From the NCBI GenBank assembly GCA_037013685.1, contig CM072886.1, forward strand, positions 24,435,080 to 24,499,079: a DNA stretch of 64,000 nucleotides, given 5' to 3'. Below are positions 1 through 12,179 of the stretch, piece by piece. Below the pieces are notes generated by a model. It was not told where the DNA came from, searched no databases, and was given only the letters and a program-made list of their open reading frames with translations. The DNA comes from Acridotheres tristis. Taxonomy: Eukaryota > Chordata > Aves > Passeriformes > Sturnidae. Within the stretch, counting starts at the first letter, position 1, and every line of letters starts with the position of its first letter. The position numbers were made by a program, and so were the translations under genes.

Positions 1-3000
1 GCAGTTGCTGTGCTGTATGGACACTCATGCTACCCTGTTCTGGCCAGGATGGATTCACACCAGAGGAGAAGCAAGTTTCTCTGAGATGCCTTCACTCTAG
101 GTACTTTAATAAAACAAGGTTTATTAATAGTACCTTAGCTGACATCCACTCCTTTTCCTGACACAAATTTTACCAGAAGAGTGACAGTTTTATCTCTGCC
201 ACATCCCCAGTGTCCCCTCTTTTCAGAGACTGCTTCTGGCAGGACTTCTGTTCCAGCTGATACTTTGTCACTCTTTCCCTCTATTCTGTCGTGGCAATCT
301 TCTCTCCTTCAGCCAGAAACAAATTACAAGGCAAATAACATTTTCTCACCTAATGCTGAAATTTCTTGAAAGTAGCTCTGAATTGCCCAACTAATGAAGG
401 AGACAGGGAGCCCAGAAGAAAGAACACTTTAGGGAAGAGGTTTTAGTTGCTGTGTTTGCTGCACATGCTGAGTTCACAAGCAGTCCATTCTCTCGGTTTG
501 ATTCCTAAAACCTTCCTAGGCCCAGCTTCCCTTACCTCCAGTTGTTTTCTGTAGTGCAACCACTGTTCCTGGCACTGCAGGCCTGCATCTCTGAAAAGAA
601 TAAACCAAATTAGATCTGAAGACAATTTCTTCCCACAAAGACACTAGTTCATGATTGATGAGTCATTTTAGGGCCCATCTAGGGATTTTTATTGATGAGG
701 ATCTGCTTTCAATCTTGAGAGAGAGACTCATTCAAAATTAGGTTTTTTATGCTTACAGTACTTACAAGGATGAGTTTGGAAATATTTGCCATATTTTGCT
801 TTAAATAGCATGTCATGGGATTGTCTGATGTTAGTCTCTAGAAAATGTACTCTAGTATTAGTGCCAGGGACTGGGGTGGTACAATGAAAACTGAAGGAAA
901 ATGTTAAGTCCAGGCTGCAAACCTGCTCTCAGAGTTAAATATATTTATCATGAAGATGATGAGTTCTTCTGTTCAAAGAGTACATCTTGTCTGTCCCCTT
1001 ACTACCTCCCTCTGTTTTTAGAGTGGACAAAATTTCCTTTTCATTTTATAAAGCTACAGAAAGGCAGGAGTTTTCTGTGCAAGCCCATGGGTCTGTTTCT
1101 GCCAACAGCAGGAGATCCCAAGCAATGGGCTAATGCTGGTAGAACAGAAAGTGTCTTAGGAAAGGGTAAATGATGGCTTTGGTAAGGGGACTTCCCTGGC
1201 AGATAAACACAGGCAGCTACTGACACTGACAGCTACTGATGCTCACTGAATCCAGGCGGGGCAGGGTATGGATGTGAGGAGTTGCTTTAGGTGCCTGTAA
1301 GGACAGTTCTGAGTGTGGGCCAAAGGGATGCATGATCACAGGACAATGATTTTGCTTTATTGAGGTGTATGTTCAGAGAAGGATGAGGTTTGTGGCCCAG
1401 TTTGGGACATGGCATTGGAAAATGAGGCCAAGATTATTAGGTCTTTTGACCAAAGACTTTTTTTCACTTTCATTTCACTTTTTCTTCCAAATCCTTGTGC
1501 TTTTATTTTGCATTTGTGCTATGTTTCAGTAAGAGTAAAGAACAGTAATATATGGTTCAGTCTAAGGATATATTTTATTCTATTTATTTTCCCAGCTGAT
1601 CATCTATTTAATCAGATGAATCATATGCAGCTTTCCGTAAACCAAAGTCGTTTTATCTGCTCTGATGCAATACAATGATCCAACAATTCCTTCTAATGTA
1701 TCGCAACAGGAAGCTGACTAAAATCATAGTTGACTATCAGACATAGAAGACAGACCTAAAGAACTGCATAAAGTTGCAAAAGAGGATAATTCACAGGATT
1801 CTGTAGATGGGGGAATTATATTTTTCTTTGAAATATGGTAACTAAAATTACATTGTTATTCTCTAAGGAAGGGTATATATACCATCCATCTACTGGAAGG
1901 ATTTTATTGTATTTGCCAATGTCATAGATTTGGATGAGAAATCAGCATTTTGGCTGGAAATCTTGCTAAGAAACTTACTTCTTTTTTTGTTCTTTTTGTC
2001 CTTTTTGTCAATGCACACTGTTGGCAGGCAACAGAAGTTCTTAAATGGACTGGATTTTCTAAATTATTCTTTCTGGAACAACTGCATTTTTGTAATAAAT
2101 TATTCCTGGATTCAGCATATCTTAGCAGAGAGCATTTTTATTACAGTGAAACCAATTTATAGTCTCAAACTCTGAAAATCACCAATTCCAGCAGATGTCC
2201 TAACACATTCGTTAATGCTGGAGATCAGCTTAGTGGACACCTTTATTGTAGCTTTCAAAACTCTTTCTATTACCCCTATAATCACACTTCAATGTGCATG
2301 TGAAAATTCTAAACAAAGTGGTGCTAGTCTGATTGAAATGACTGTGACCAGACTTGAGGATGCAATGGGATCAACAGAGTGTGTCTGGCACATTCTTTAT
2401 AGTTAAACCAGTTGCCAGGCAGTGTGTGAATGACTTGCATGCTCATCAGGACACAGGTTGATTAAATTTTTCTTTTCAAATAAAAAACTTGAAGAATTGT
2501 ATTCCTCCTTGTGATTTTTTTAATGTGTGTGTGAACTGGGTCTGATTTCATGTGCTTCACCAAGTTCCAACTAGCAGGTTCTTTGCATAGTACTCACTGC
2601 TTAGTATTTAATGTATTTTGAGTAAAACATCTCAGTGATGTATCCCAGTTGTGTGTTTTTACTCTCCAAATGGATGGAGTTTTTTAGAGACAAACCTAGA
2701 GCGGGACTTGGGTCTAATTATGGTTCTGGAGGGAAGGGAGGTATCCATGCAAATATTTGTGAAACACCCAGGAGTTTCAACTGGTTGCATGAATGAAGTA
2801 CTAAGTCATTAATGCAGTCACAGAATAGAATAATATGTTATCAATAGTAGCTACAGGACTTTACCACAAATATTCATAAAGCTATTAGTGCCTTATTTTT
2901 TTATTGTTCCATTACTGCCAAATTAAACTATACCACAAACCTGCACCTTAGTAATCACACAAATATATCCTGGAGATTTTGAGAGGCACTAAGCAACTGG

Positions 3001-6000
3001 TAAAACCAACGTGTAAAATGTATTTCAAGGACTGAAATTGCTTGGGTTCAGTCCTAAAAATACACCAAGTTAGTGATTTTCATCATGTGGCTGAACACAA
3101 ATAACTACCTTTACTTTTAGAAGCATGAGACTGTTAGTTTGCACCAAGGATAAATCACTTATATGGGATGTCCCTGATATCCCTTATGCCTATTAACACT
3201 TTGAATGACAGAGTATAGATGTTTTCCTTCATTTCCATAGAATTCAAATCTTCCTGTTCACTCTCCTTTGAGCTGTGCATGGTCTTGGACTCCAGTAGTA
3301 TCAGCAGCTGGTGAGGAGGGAGTGTACTGTCAATATAGACATTTAAACATAGGCTTAATTATTCACTCCTTAGCTGGTCTCCTGGGAGGTTGCTCTCCAC
3401 TTCCGTGTTGAGACCAACTGTCTGCTGAAGAATGTAATGCCCCAGGAGAGTGACTGGGGAGCTGTGTGCTTCCCCACACCTTCAGCTAGGGCACAAAACC
3501 CCACTCCAGGCTACTGAAACACATTCCTCCCTGATGAAGGAATGAGAAGCAGCCCCACTCAGTGGTGCAGAGAGACCTGAGATAGGCTGGGTTTTAGTAT
3601 AGAAGGAGGAGAGGGAGTTGCTCTGGAGCAATCAGTTCACAGTGGTGGGCCAGGCTATGCCCCTTCGAAACTTAAAATGTAGTATTCTCTGTGTGATGAT
3701 ATTTTAAACATAACTGGAAGAGAGGAAATAGGTATCACATTCACTTATACATACTCACAGACTGATGATATGTATAACAGATAGAAATACAACATTACTT
3801 GAAAAAATCACAGCAAATAAACGATTCAGACCTATGAGAACATGAATAAATTGCACCGTTTTAAAAACCATGCTAATGAGTGCATTACTCTTTTTTTCTA
3901 CAGAGTTGATTGCTCAGTGAACATAAATATATTACATGTTTATCTCAATTTTTCATTCTCAGGGCACATGTACATCTGCTGCACATAGCCAAGGGGACAT
4001 CAGCAGAAAAGAAACTGGAAAAATTGCAAATCTATGATGAATTAGAAAATACTACTGCTACTGCTTAAATCCTAAAAATTATTATTGCAGATATTGATTT
4101 ATCCTGTAGAAAAATACTGTTAGCAGATGAGAATTAATTATACTGTACTTGCCTTGCCAAAAATGACAGAAGAGGGGCTATCTGATCCCAGAAAATAATT
4201 TTATGCAGTCAGTGATTTAAACCACATTGGCTTTATTAGCAGAGAGGAAACAAAACAAGGAGTCAAATTAATTTTTCCTGGAGCAAACAGATTTCATTTT
4301 CCTGCTCCTAAGATCAGTAGTGAAGGACAGAGTTTACAATGAAATGAGCTTACAGAAGGCAAAAAGTGCCAGATCGTAATTAAAAAGTAAATAAGGAAAA
4401 TTAAGTGATGTACTGAAGATGAAGGCAAGAGTGAAGAGAGGCTTTAATTGAGGGACAAGTAGGAGAAAAGCAATTAAGACACCATTTAGAAGTCAACAGC
4501 AGAGATGGCAGAGCATAAATCATCCTCCAAGGAAACCACTCTAGCTCATTAAATACTTCAACATTATTTATTATGAGCAGTTTTCTGCTCACCTTCCCAA
4601 ACCTTGTGCTATGTGCCACAGTACTTGGAGCAGGAGGAGAATACCCAAGGTTGGCCAATTCTCCTCTGGCCACAGAGAATGGTGACAGGCTGATACCCTA
4701 ATCCAGCACTGTGCTTTTCTAGTTGACAGTACATTCTCAGCCACTCTCATCTTCAGCCCTAAACTCCCAGAGACTCTTGCTTTGCTTTCTCATGGGTGGT
4801 TTGCAAAATCGTACATGCGATGCATTTATCATGTAAGGTGAAAGGCAAAATGGAGTAACTCTGTAGGAGATCCTGGCCTCCTTGGGAGGGTTGTGCTCAG
4901 GTTTCAGAGCCATTATGCCATGACACACCTCTCAAACCTCTGCTCTCCTGTCACAACCTGCCCTAAGTATGTAACTTTGCATGATGGACAGAGGAAATGC
5001 AACACGAAGCTCAAACTGAGGATCAGGGCATTCGAAAGGGGGCTTTGGAACATGGGTCTCCCATTCCAAGACTCCCTCCACAGCTGCAGCACAGCACCAA
5101 GGCTTTGCTCCCACTTCTTTCTCTCCACATCATGGCCAGCCTGGACAATGCAAGAAAGAGACCACAGTGCACTCAGTAGGGATGTGGGGTGAGACCTAAG
5201 AACACAAGACTGATATGTTTCTGATGCCTGTTTAACAGATGCAATTGTCTCAGCACTCAGAAGAGTCAGAACTAATTGTTACAACCCAGACCCTTCCTCC
5301 TGTCATATCAAGTGATGTGACTCTTACTGTGCAACTTGTTTGCTTTCACATTAGAATTATTCTTCAGTAATTCTTCCTGTTTGTCTCTAGTGCTGCTTGC
5401 TGCCTATGGGCAGAGCCATTTGGCAGGTATAGCCAGAAATGTTTATTGTTCTCCACTGATTCCTCTCTACATTTCCTAATTTAATCGACACTTGAATCTT
5501 CAAAATAATCTATTGAGGAAAAATGCTCCTTTCTCCTCACTTTTACTCCACCTTCAGAATATGACCTACCACCCTTCAAGATTCTTGCTAAGTATAAATC
5601 AAAAAAGCTAAAAAAAACCTCAAAAAAAGAGCTGAGGACAGATTCTCAGGCCAAGTAACACCTCAGAGAGAGATAAAAGTTGCCTCAGCAGATGGTTAGA
5701 GCTCCTTTGAATGTAAATGTTAATTTATGGAGCAAAGCCACATAATTCTGAACTTTCAGTTGACGTTTACAAGAATGTTTTCATATGTCTGTGTATCTAA
5801 GGCATGGGTAGGGGTGCACTACCCACACAGATGGATGCTGGAGCACTCCCACAACACTGAGTCATAGGTCAGACCCCACAGAGCCCTTCTAGACATGTGA
5901 GTAGAGAGCAGCCCTGAGCTGAGAACCCCTGATTGTTACTTGCATTTGAAGCTTTACTGTTATATTTCTTCTCTATCTCAGTCATTCTGTTTCCCCAGTT

Positions 6001-6689
6001 AAATACGAGGCACTTGGAACAATAGCTGTCTTAGTGTAAGATTAGGTAATGCCCCAAAACTCCCTTTTTTAGAAAAGGGAATTCTTTTCTATACCCAAGA
6101 GGCAGGGTGGGTGGGAGAATGGATTCTGCTGCATGCTCAGTTTGGAAGCATCAGTGTATGAAAGGATGAACACTAGTGGCTTCTGTACCATTAGCTAATT
6201 CTTGCATACTAATACATCAGCACCATAAAGTGCCTGGTAGCTTAAACATCATTATGCTACTGCAGGATTTGACAACTTTTATCACATCCCACTTGGGGCA
6301 GATCTTGGGAGTGGGCATGGCTAAGACATGAGCATTGAAGGAAGTAAAAGGGACCAGCTGCTCTGCAAATCTTTGTCTCCCTGCAAGGCAAGGGACATAA
6401 TTGGTCCACCAGCTGCATTTTTCTCCTTTAACAGCACCTCCAACCTCTGCTGAGCTGCTGCCAACAATGATTTCTCTGGTATATCTTTTTCTGCTACATT
6501 TCTTTTGTGATCCACAGCTTGCTTTAAAATATCTTGAAACTACATAAAGTTTTTTTTTTTGAGTTATGTCTATGTCTTTCAAAGGAGGAAAATGTGAGGA
6601 AAAGGAATACATGAAGTTACAGGCTTTTCAAAGCGTGAGAAATATTTTTAAATTATTTGAAGCATCACTTTTCTGTATCAGAAATAGTG
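1..6689. other. Intergenic DNA upstream of TAC1, no gene found
   Basis: AT-rich single-copy-looking sequence. The longest frames (up to 99 aa, and 131 aa at 6217-6612 on -) have no start context, domain, splice partner or family resemblance. A more GC-rich stretch at about 3370-3670 and another at about 4890-5190 may be old repeats that I cannot name. Confidence 0.6.
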
Positions 6690-7285
6690 TGGCCAGCAAG
6701 ACTAGGGAAGTGACTCTTCCCCTTTTCTTTGCACTGGAGACGCCACACCTTAGACACTGTGTTCAGTTCTGGGCCTGTCAAATCAAGAAGGACATGGGGA
6801 TCCTCAATTCAAGGAGGACATGGAGCAAGTCCATAGAAAGGCAATGAAGCTGGTGAAGGTCTGGAGCACAAGCTCTGTGAGGAGTGGCTGAGGAAGCTGG
6901 GGTTTTTAGTCTGGACAAAAGGAGGCTCAGGGTGACCTGATCACTCTCTACAGCTGCCTGAAAGGAGGGTGTAACTGGCTGAGGGTCTCTTCTCCCATGC
7001 AACCAGTGACAAGATGAGAGGATATATCCTTAAGATGCACCAGGTGAGGTTTGGGGTGGGTATTAGGAAGAGTTTATTTACAGAAAGGATGATTAAGTAG
7101 TGGAATGGGCTGCTCAAGGAGGTGGTGGAGTCACCATCCCTGGAGGTATTTAAGGAAAGCCTGGACGTGGCACTCAGTGCCGTGGTCTGGTTGACAGGGG
7201 CATCCCCTTGTTCAGTCACAGGCTGGACTCAGTGATCCCAGAAGTCTTTTCCAACCTAATAGATTCTGTAATTTTGTGATATTTT
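6690..7285 (+). mobile_element. CR1 LINE fragment, 3' end
   Basis: It runs in + orientation through hallmark CR1 text: GTGGCCAGCAAGACTAGGGA, GTGTTCAGTTCTGGGCC, GGCTCAGGGTGACCTGATC, AGTGGAATGGGCTGCTCAAG, TTCCAACCTAATAGATTCTG. It ends in a short ATTCTGT-type tail. Frames are broken, so this is a dead 5'-truncated copy of about 600 bp. Confidence 0.9.
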
Positions 7286-7289
7286 TGGA

Positions 7290-10200
7290 GATCATGACTT
7301 AAGCCTGCCTACCTGCAGACCAAATTTTTTGAACACAGTGTAGAGGCTGTGAATTTGAAATAGAGTTCTATTACTCACTTTGTTAGTCTGAAACTGTTAA
7401 AAAAGACCTCTGCTTGTTGCCACATTGATCTACATGTAAGACAATTGTGAACCACTTTTAGAAAACCAAAAAAACATATATGCAAATATAGATAAAGAAA
7501 CTCATTTTACCCTCACACGAATTATGGTTGTCCCCAAGTCTACATCCCACAACCATTCTTACAGCTTCCTCATGCAGTTGGGAAATGGACCCTTTAGTTT
7601 TTGACAAGAGAGTTAAAAAGTGTTTGGGCAGAGGGCATGAATAATCCTACAGAGGTGTTGGGTTATCCCCACGGAGTACAGAGGGGCTCTAGGAACTAGT
7701 TTAGACTAAATATCTATCTGTTAAAGAAAGATGTGTGGGATGACCTTTGGTAGGATACTGAAGTTTGCATCAAATATTAATTATCCACACAAATATTTGT
7801 TACTTTATTATGCCAACATAATCCAGTCTGTAGCATCTGCTAAGTATGCATATATTCATAATGAAAATGCCAATGATTTCTGGTAAAAGTCTTGCTACCA
7901 TAGTAGGCCACAGACATAATTTTGCTTCAGTTTTACTTTTCAGGGAGTCTTTATGCTGCATGTGAAAAACCTTTATTCAATACAAGATGAATTACAAGGC
8001 TAAATACTATAAGAACTAAATTTATTGCAGATAGTAGCAATAATTAATATCTCAGCTCTTTTTAAAGATCCTACTTAGCCTGAAAGGGCGCAGTGTAAGT
8101 CAGCTTTAGTATTATGATTTACCACTGTGAACTTATATAAGTTGACTAAATTGCCTATAGAGCTGTAAATATTGATGAAGTTGGGAATAGACAGCAATTG
8201 TGAGTTGTGTTAGTTGGCTTGCATCTATGAATATTAATGAAGTCTGATGAGCAGCAGTTTTGGCTGTGAATGGTGTTATAGGTGTAAAACTGTAAATATT
8301 AATGATGTGGAGAAGACAGTCCATTTGGTTGTGACTTGTGCTCTTTTCTAAACAAACATATACCTTTCACTCAGTGTTTTGATCGGGTTTTAAGCAACAG
8401 CCTCAGCCTCCTCTGCTGCTACAATAAAACAGTATTTTGACAAACATGGCTATCTAAAATGCAAGATGGTGGTTCCATTTCTGAGTTTTGAACATAGCCC
8501 TGTTTGCCAAAGGCTGTCTCAGTCCCACATCAGGGCTGCATTTCAGGACTTTGAGAGGAGGATATAGTTGTTGAACCTTTGGCAGCCCCAGAGAAAATCT
8601 TCTACTTTATGCTATAAGCAGTGCACATGGCAGCACTCATGTTTAACTTTTCCTGCTTCTTCCCATGTAAAGCTTCAGTTTCAGTAGCTTTAACATTTCC
8701 CAGAGCTTTCTGGTGTGCCTGGCCCCAGTTCAGGTTTTCCATTTATCTATCAGTGCTGCAGGGAAGGGGAGGACATGGGCTGCCAAAGGGAGGCACATCC
8801 TTTTCACTCTCATTCCTCTTTGAAGCCTAGGATGTGCCCTGATGGTGCTCCAGCTGATCTGCTCTGGCACTTGTATGCAATTTCTGCTGTAAATCAGGCC
8901 AAGCTCCTACTGTGCAACTTGTGGAAGCGTGAGGGCAGTGCTAGAGTAGATGCAGCCTGGAAATCCATGTAACCCACCAGTATCCTCTCTGATTATGTAG
9001 TGTGTGTTAACATTTATGAGATATTTAAGCACTTCCCATTGCTGTGCTGTTAGACATACATGTGATGATTTCCAGGAAAAAAAATCATCAGGATGAGGAA
9101 GCTGGAGATACAAAAAATACTCCAAAAAGGGCTATTATTACGAGCAGTTAATCAGGATGGTATAATGCTGCAAGGCAACTCGTTTTCCTTTAGCTGAGTT
9201 TCTACAGACAAGTACAGGGGATTCTGGAAGAGGGAAGGAAATGCTCACTTTCATACTTGTTACATTTATTGGCTTTTTTTAAGCAGAAAAAAGTAGCACA
9301 AGTTTACCAGGAGAAGAAAATTTGGGGAAGAGATCTGAATTAGGAGAGGAGGTATTTTAGGGCATTAAAAGGAGTACAGGAGCTGAAAATGCTCACCTTT
9401 CTCAGAAATGAGAAACCAGTTCCTTGAGATTTCATTTCCCTTTTAGGACTTCCATTTGGAAGGTTAGGTAAACACAGTTATTTCTAGATGTCCAGTAATG
9501 AATATTAGATGAAACTACATTTTCTAATAATTGTCCAGGACTTCTTGACATAGCTCAAATCTTTACTTCAGTTCCAGTAGAGCCTACAATCACAAAATTA
9601 CACTAAGCATGTCTTTTCCATGCCTTTCATTCTCTTTTTAGTTTATGACAATTTTTTTTCAGAGTGTTTCTATTAAAAAAGAAATGGCTTTGTAAAATCA
9701 CTGCAATCCAAATGGAGTTTGTAACTGTAGTCCAAAGAATGTAACACTTTACCAGAAGAAAAGGAGCAAGAAAAAAATGCAAGAAAAAGCCTTTACAGAA
9801 CTTCCTTCCTTCTTTCTTTCAGGGACACAAAGCACAATGGTAATAGATCCAGCAGTTTTCTGGAACCTGTTAAGAAACTGAGTGGTTTTGAAGATTTGTT
9901 TTTAAAGACAAGTAGGAAATTATGAGTTTCTTCTATGAAGACTGTTGAAACCAGGCTGTAATAGTAACACGTTGTTTAAGAGGTGAGAATTTAGCTGGAC
10001 TGACCTTTCTCAAAAACACATTAAATCATAGAAGGAAAGTTTCTTAGATTGCTTGATATTGTGTTAACTGAGTTTTCTAATCCAGAGAAAGTGTGTTGGT
10101 TTGTAAATTAATTTCTATCTTAAAACACGGATTGCATCCCAACTAATACCCAAACATTCATTAGTTATAGATATCCCTATGCTTGCTACAGATATTACTG

Positions 10201-12000
10201 TCTAAAATTTAGCTTCAGCCTATAGGATATAGACTTATCCTATAGATTAAATAAATTAAATAGATTAAATTCTTGCATGACATCAATATGTTTAAAATAC
10301 TTTTAATGCAGATGTAATTGTCTACCATGTATTAACTATCTGTATTAGTGCCTTGTAATTTGTCACAGTAATCAGCAATATTGCCATCACTCCTGTGAGC
10401 ATGTAGGTGTGTGTTTGTATCTATTTGTATGGGAGGGAGAAACTGACAATCAAGGCACTGCTCTTCAATATAGTCTCATGATTAGTCTAATATCTAAAAA
10501 TGAAGCAAGATACAGTCATCTGTCTTTACATAATGCTACTATAAAGGATCTCATTCCTAAAACACCATGTAATTTTTATTTGCTTTTCCATCCAGGTTCA
10601 GTTGCTATTCAACCTCTCAGATTATTATGCTTTTCCTCTCCAGATATTAGTAGTCTTGTTCCTCTTGTCCCTTTGCTCATTTGGTATTATGTCCACACCA
10701 GTAAATTAATTTCCAAAGTGAGGCTTCACAAACGCAACTGCTTCCTCGATTTCCTACTGCACAGCAATAGCTTTCAGGAAAAAATTTCACACAAAGCAGG
10801 GTCTCCTTCCTTATACTTACAGCTACATTTCACTGGGTAAAACCATGGTCAACAGGTATTAGCATACTTTGTACAGCTTCACTTTCAAGAGCTGAAAAAA
10901 TTGTTTCTAGATTTTATTTAACCTTTATTTTTACTGCCTGGTTATGAGCAACATAGCTCTCTACATATTATGACCATTAATCATTATTTGCAGTCACCTC
11001 ATTTCTGAGGAGGCACTATTTAGTATAAGAGAGAGGACAAAAGCAGCTGTATTTTTAAATGTCTACTTGCCAAAGGAAAATAAGATTTTTCTCTATCTAA
11101 CTAGCCCACCTAGCCAGTATGCTTAAGAGTTTCCTACTGCTTAAAGTAATTAACTAATTTAATTAGGTTTCAAACCTGACCTAAGGGATGTTCTTGCCGT
11201 CTTGTCTGAATGATGGAAACTTTTTTAGTATGGAGCTATGAATGGTAAATGACTCATGTTTTTATTCCTATGGAAGTATAAGCCTTCCAGAGTTGTAAGT
11301 ATGCAAGTACTTACACAGTTATGCTTACATGCATAAATGCAGTCAAATGAAAAATAATCTGCTGTTCAGTCTAGTGTTTCCAAATGCTCTCATAAGCACT
11401 ATCCATGCAATTATAATCAATGGCACAGGCTGATTCCATAAATAAAATTACTATACTATTTACTCTTTCCTAGCTATCAGGACAGCTACTATCCTTCATA
11501 GAGTGTATGCAGGGATCACTTAAAAAATCAGGTTGGAGCTTTCAGATGCAGTATGACATTTTATTTTAAAAACATAAATGAAAACTACACTGCTTCAGAT
11601 GGTTTGGCATCTTCTTGCTTCTTGAGGCATGGAAAACAGCTGCATTCACAGTCACAACTGGGCTATCACTGTTGTGGTATGTTATCAAAAAAGCCCTGGA
11701 ATCTGTCATTTAACCTGAAACTGTCACCCAGATGCATCAACAGGGATGCTTCCCACTGTTATTGCTCTGTGTTCAGACCACAAAATTAGAACACAAAATC
11801 TGAAGAGAACCCACACTGGGTTAGACCAAAGATACATCGTCCCAGAATCCTTTTTTTGATACTTACCCAGTAGGGAAGGGGCACAGCCAATGAGGAAAAT
11901 AATTTTCCCAAAGTGAGGCTTATTCCTTGCATCCCTAGAGTGCTGATCTTTAATTTTGCCAAATGCAGAATATTTTGGTTGGCTGGGCCGTATTCATGCT
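7290..12000. other. Intergenic DNA, no gene found
   Basis: Apart from the tandem repeat at 8163-8350 and a small 10-bp-arm inverted repeat at 10220-10245, nothing recognisable. Frames such as 10409-10840 (143 aa) have stop-poor composition only. AT-rich parts near 7780-8080 and 11240-11460 have the texture of conserved noncoding DNA, but that needs alignment. Confidence 0.55.
8163..8350 (+). repeat. Degenerate tandem repeat, three units of about 62-65 bp
   Basis: Units begin at 8163, 8225 and 8290. Each starts CTRTRAATATTRATGA and carries a later TTTGG..GTGA-like segment. A possible fourth, very weak unit precedes them at about 8104. The divergence suggests an old duplication. The 63-aa frame on the - strand is not supported as coding. 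Confidence 0.7.
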
Positions 12001-12011
12001 CTTCCCATAAG

Positions 12012-12176
12012 AGAAAAGAAAAGAAAAGAAAAGAAAAGTAAAGAAAAGAAAAGAAAAGAAAAGAAAAGAAAAGAAAAGAAAAGAAAAGAAAAGAAAAGAA
12101 AAGAAAAGAAAAGAAAAGAAAAGAAAAGAAAAGAAAAGAAAAGAAAAGAAAAGAAGAAAAGAAAAGAAAAGAAAAG
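12012..12176 (+). repeat. (AAAAG)n pentanucleotide microsatellite
   Basis: About 33 units of AAAAG over roughly 165 bp, interrupted by one GTAAAG variant near 12039 and one AAGAAG unit near 12152. The strand is pure purine except for that T. It creates false long frames on both strands (Lys-rich on +, Phe/Ser/Leu-rich on -). Confidence 0.98.
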
Positions 12177-12179
12177 AGC

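Noticed and set aside
10220..10245. CTATAGGATA/TATCCTATAG inverted repeat as a functional element
   Set aside because: Ten-bp AT-rich arms in AT-rich DNA are plausible by chance and there is no associated feature.
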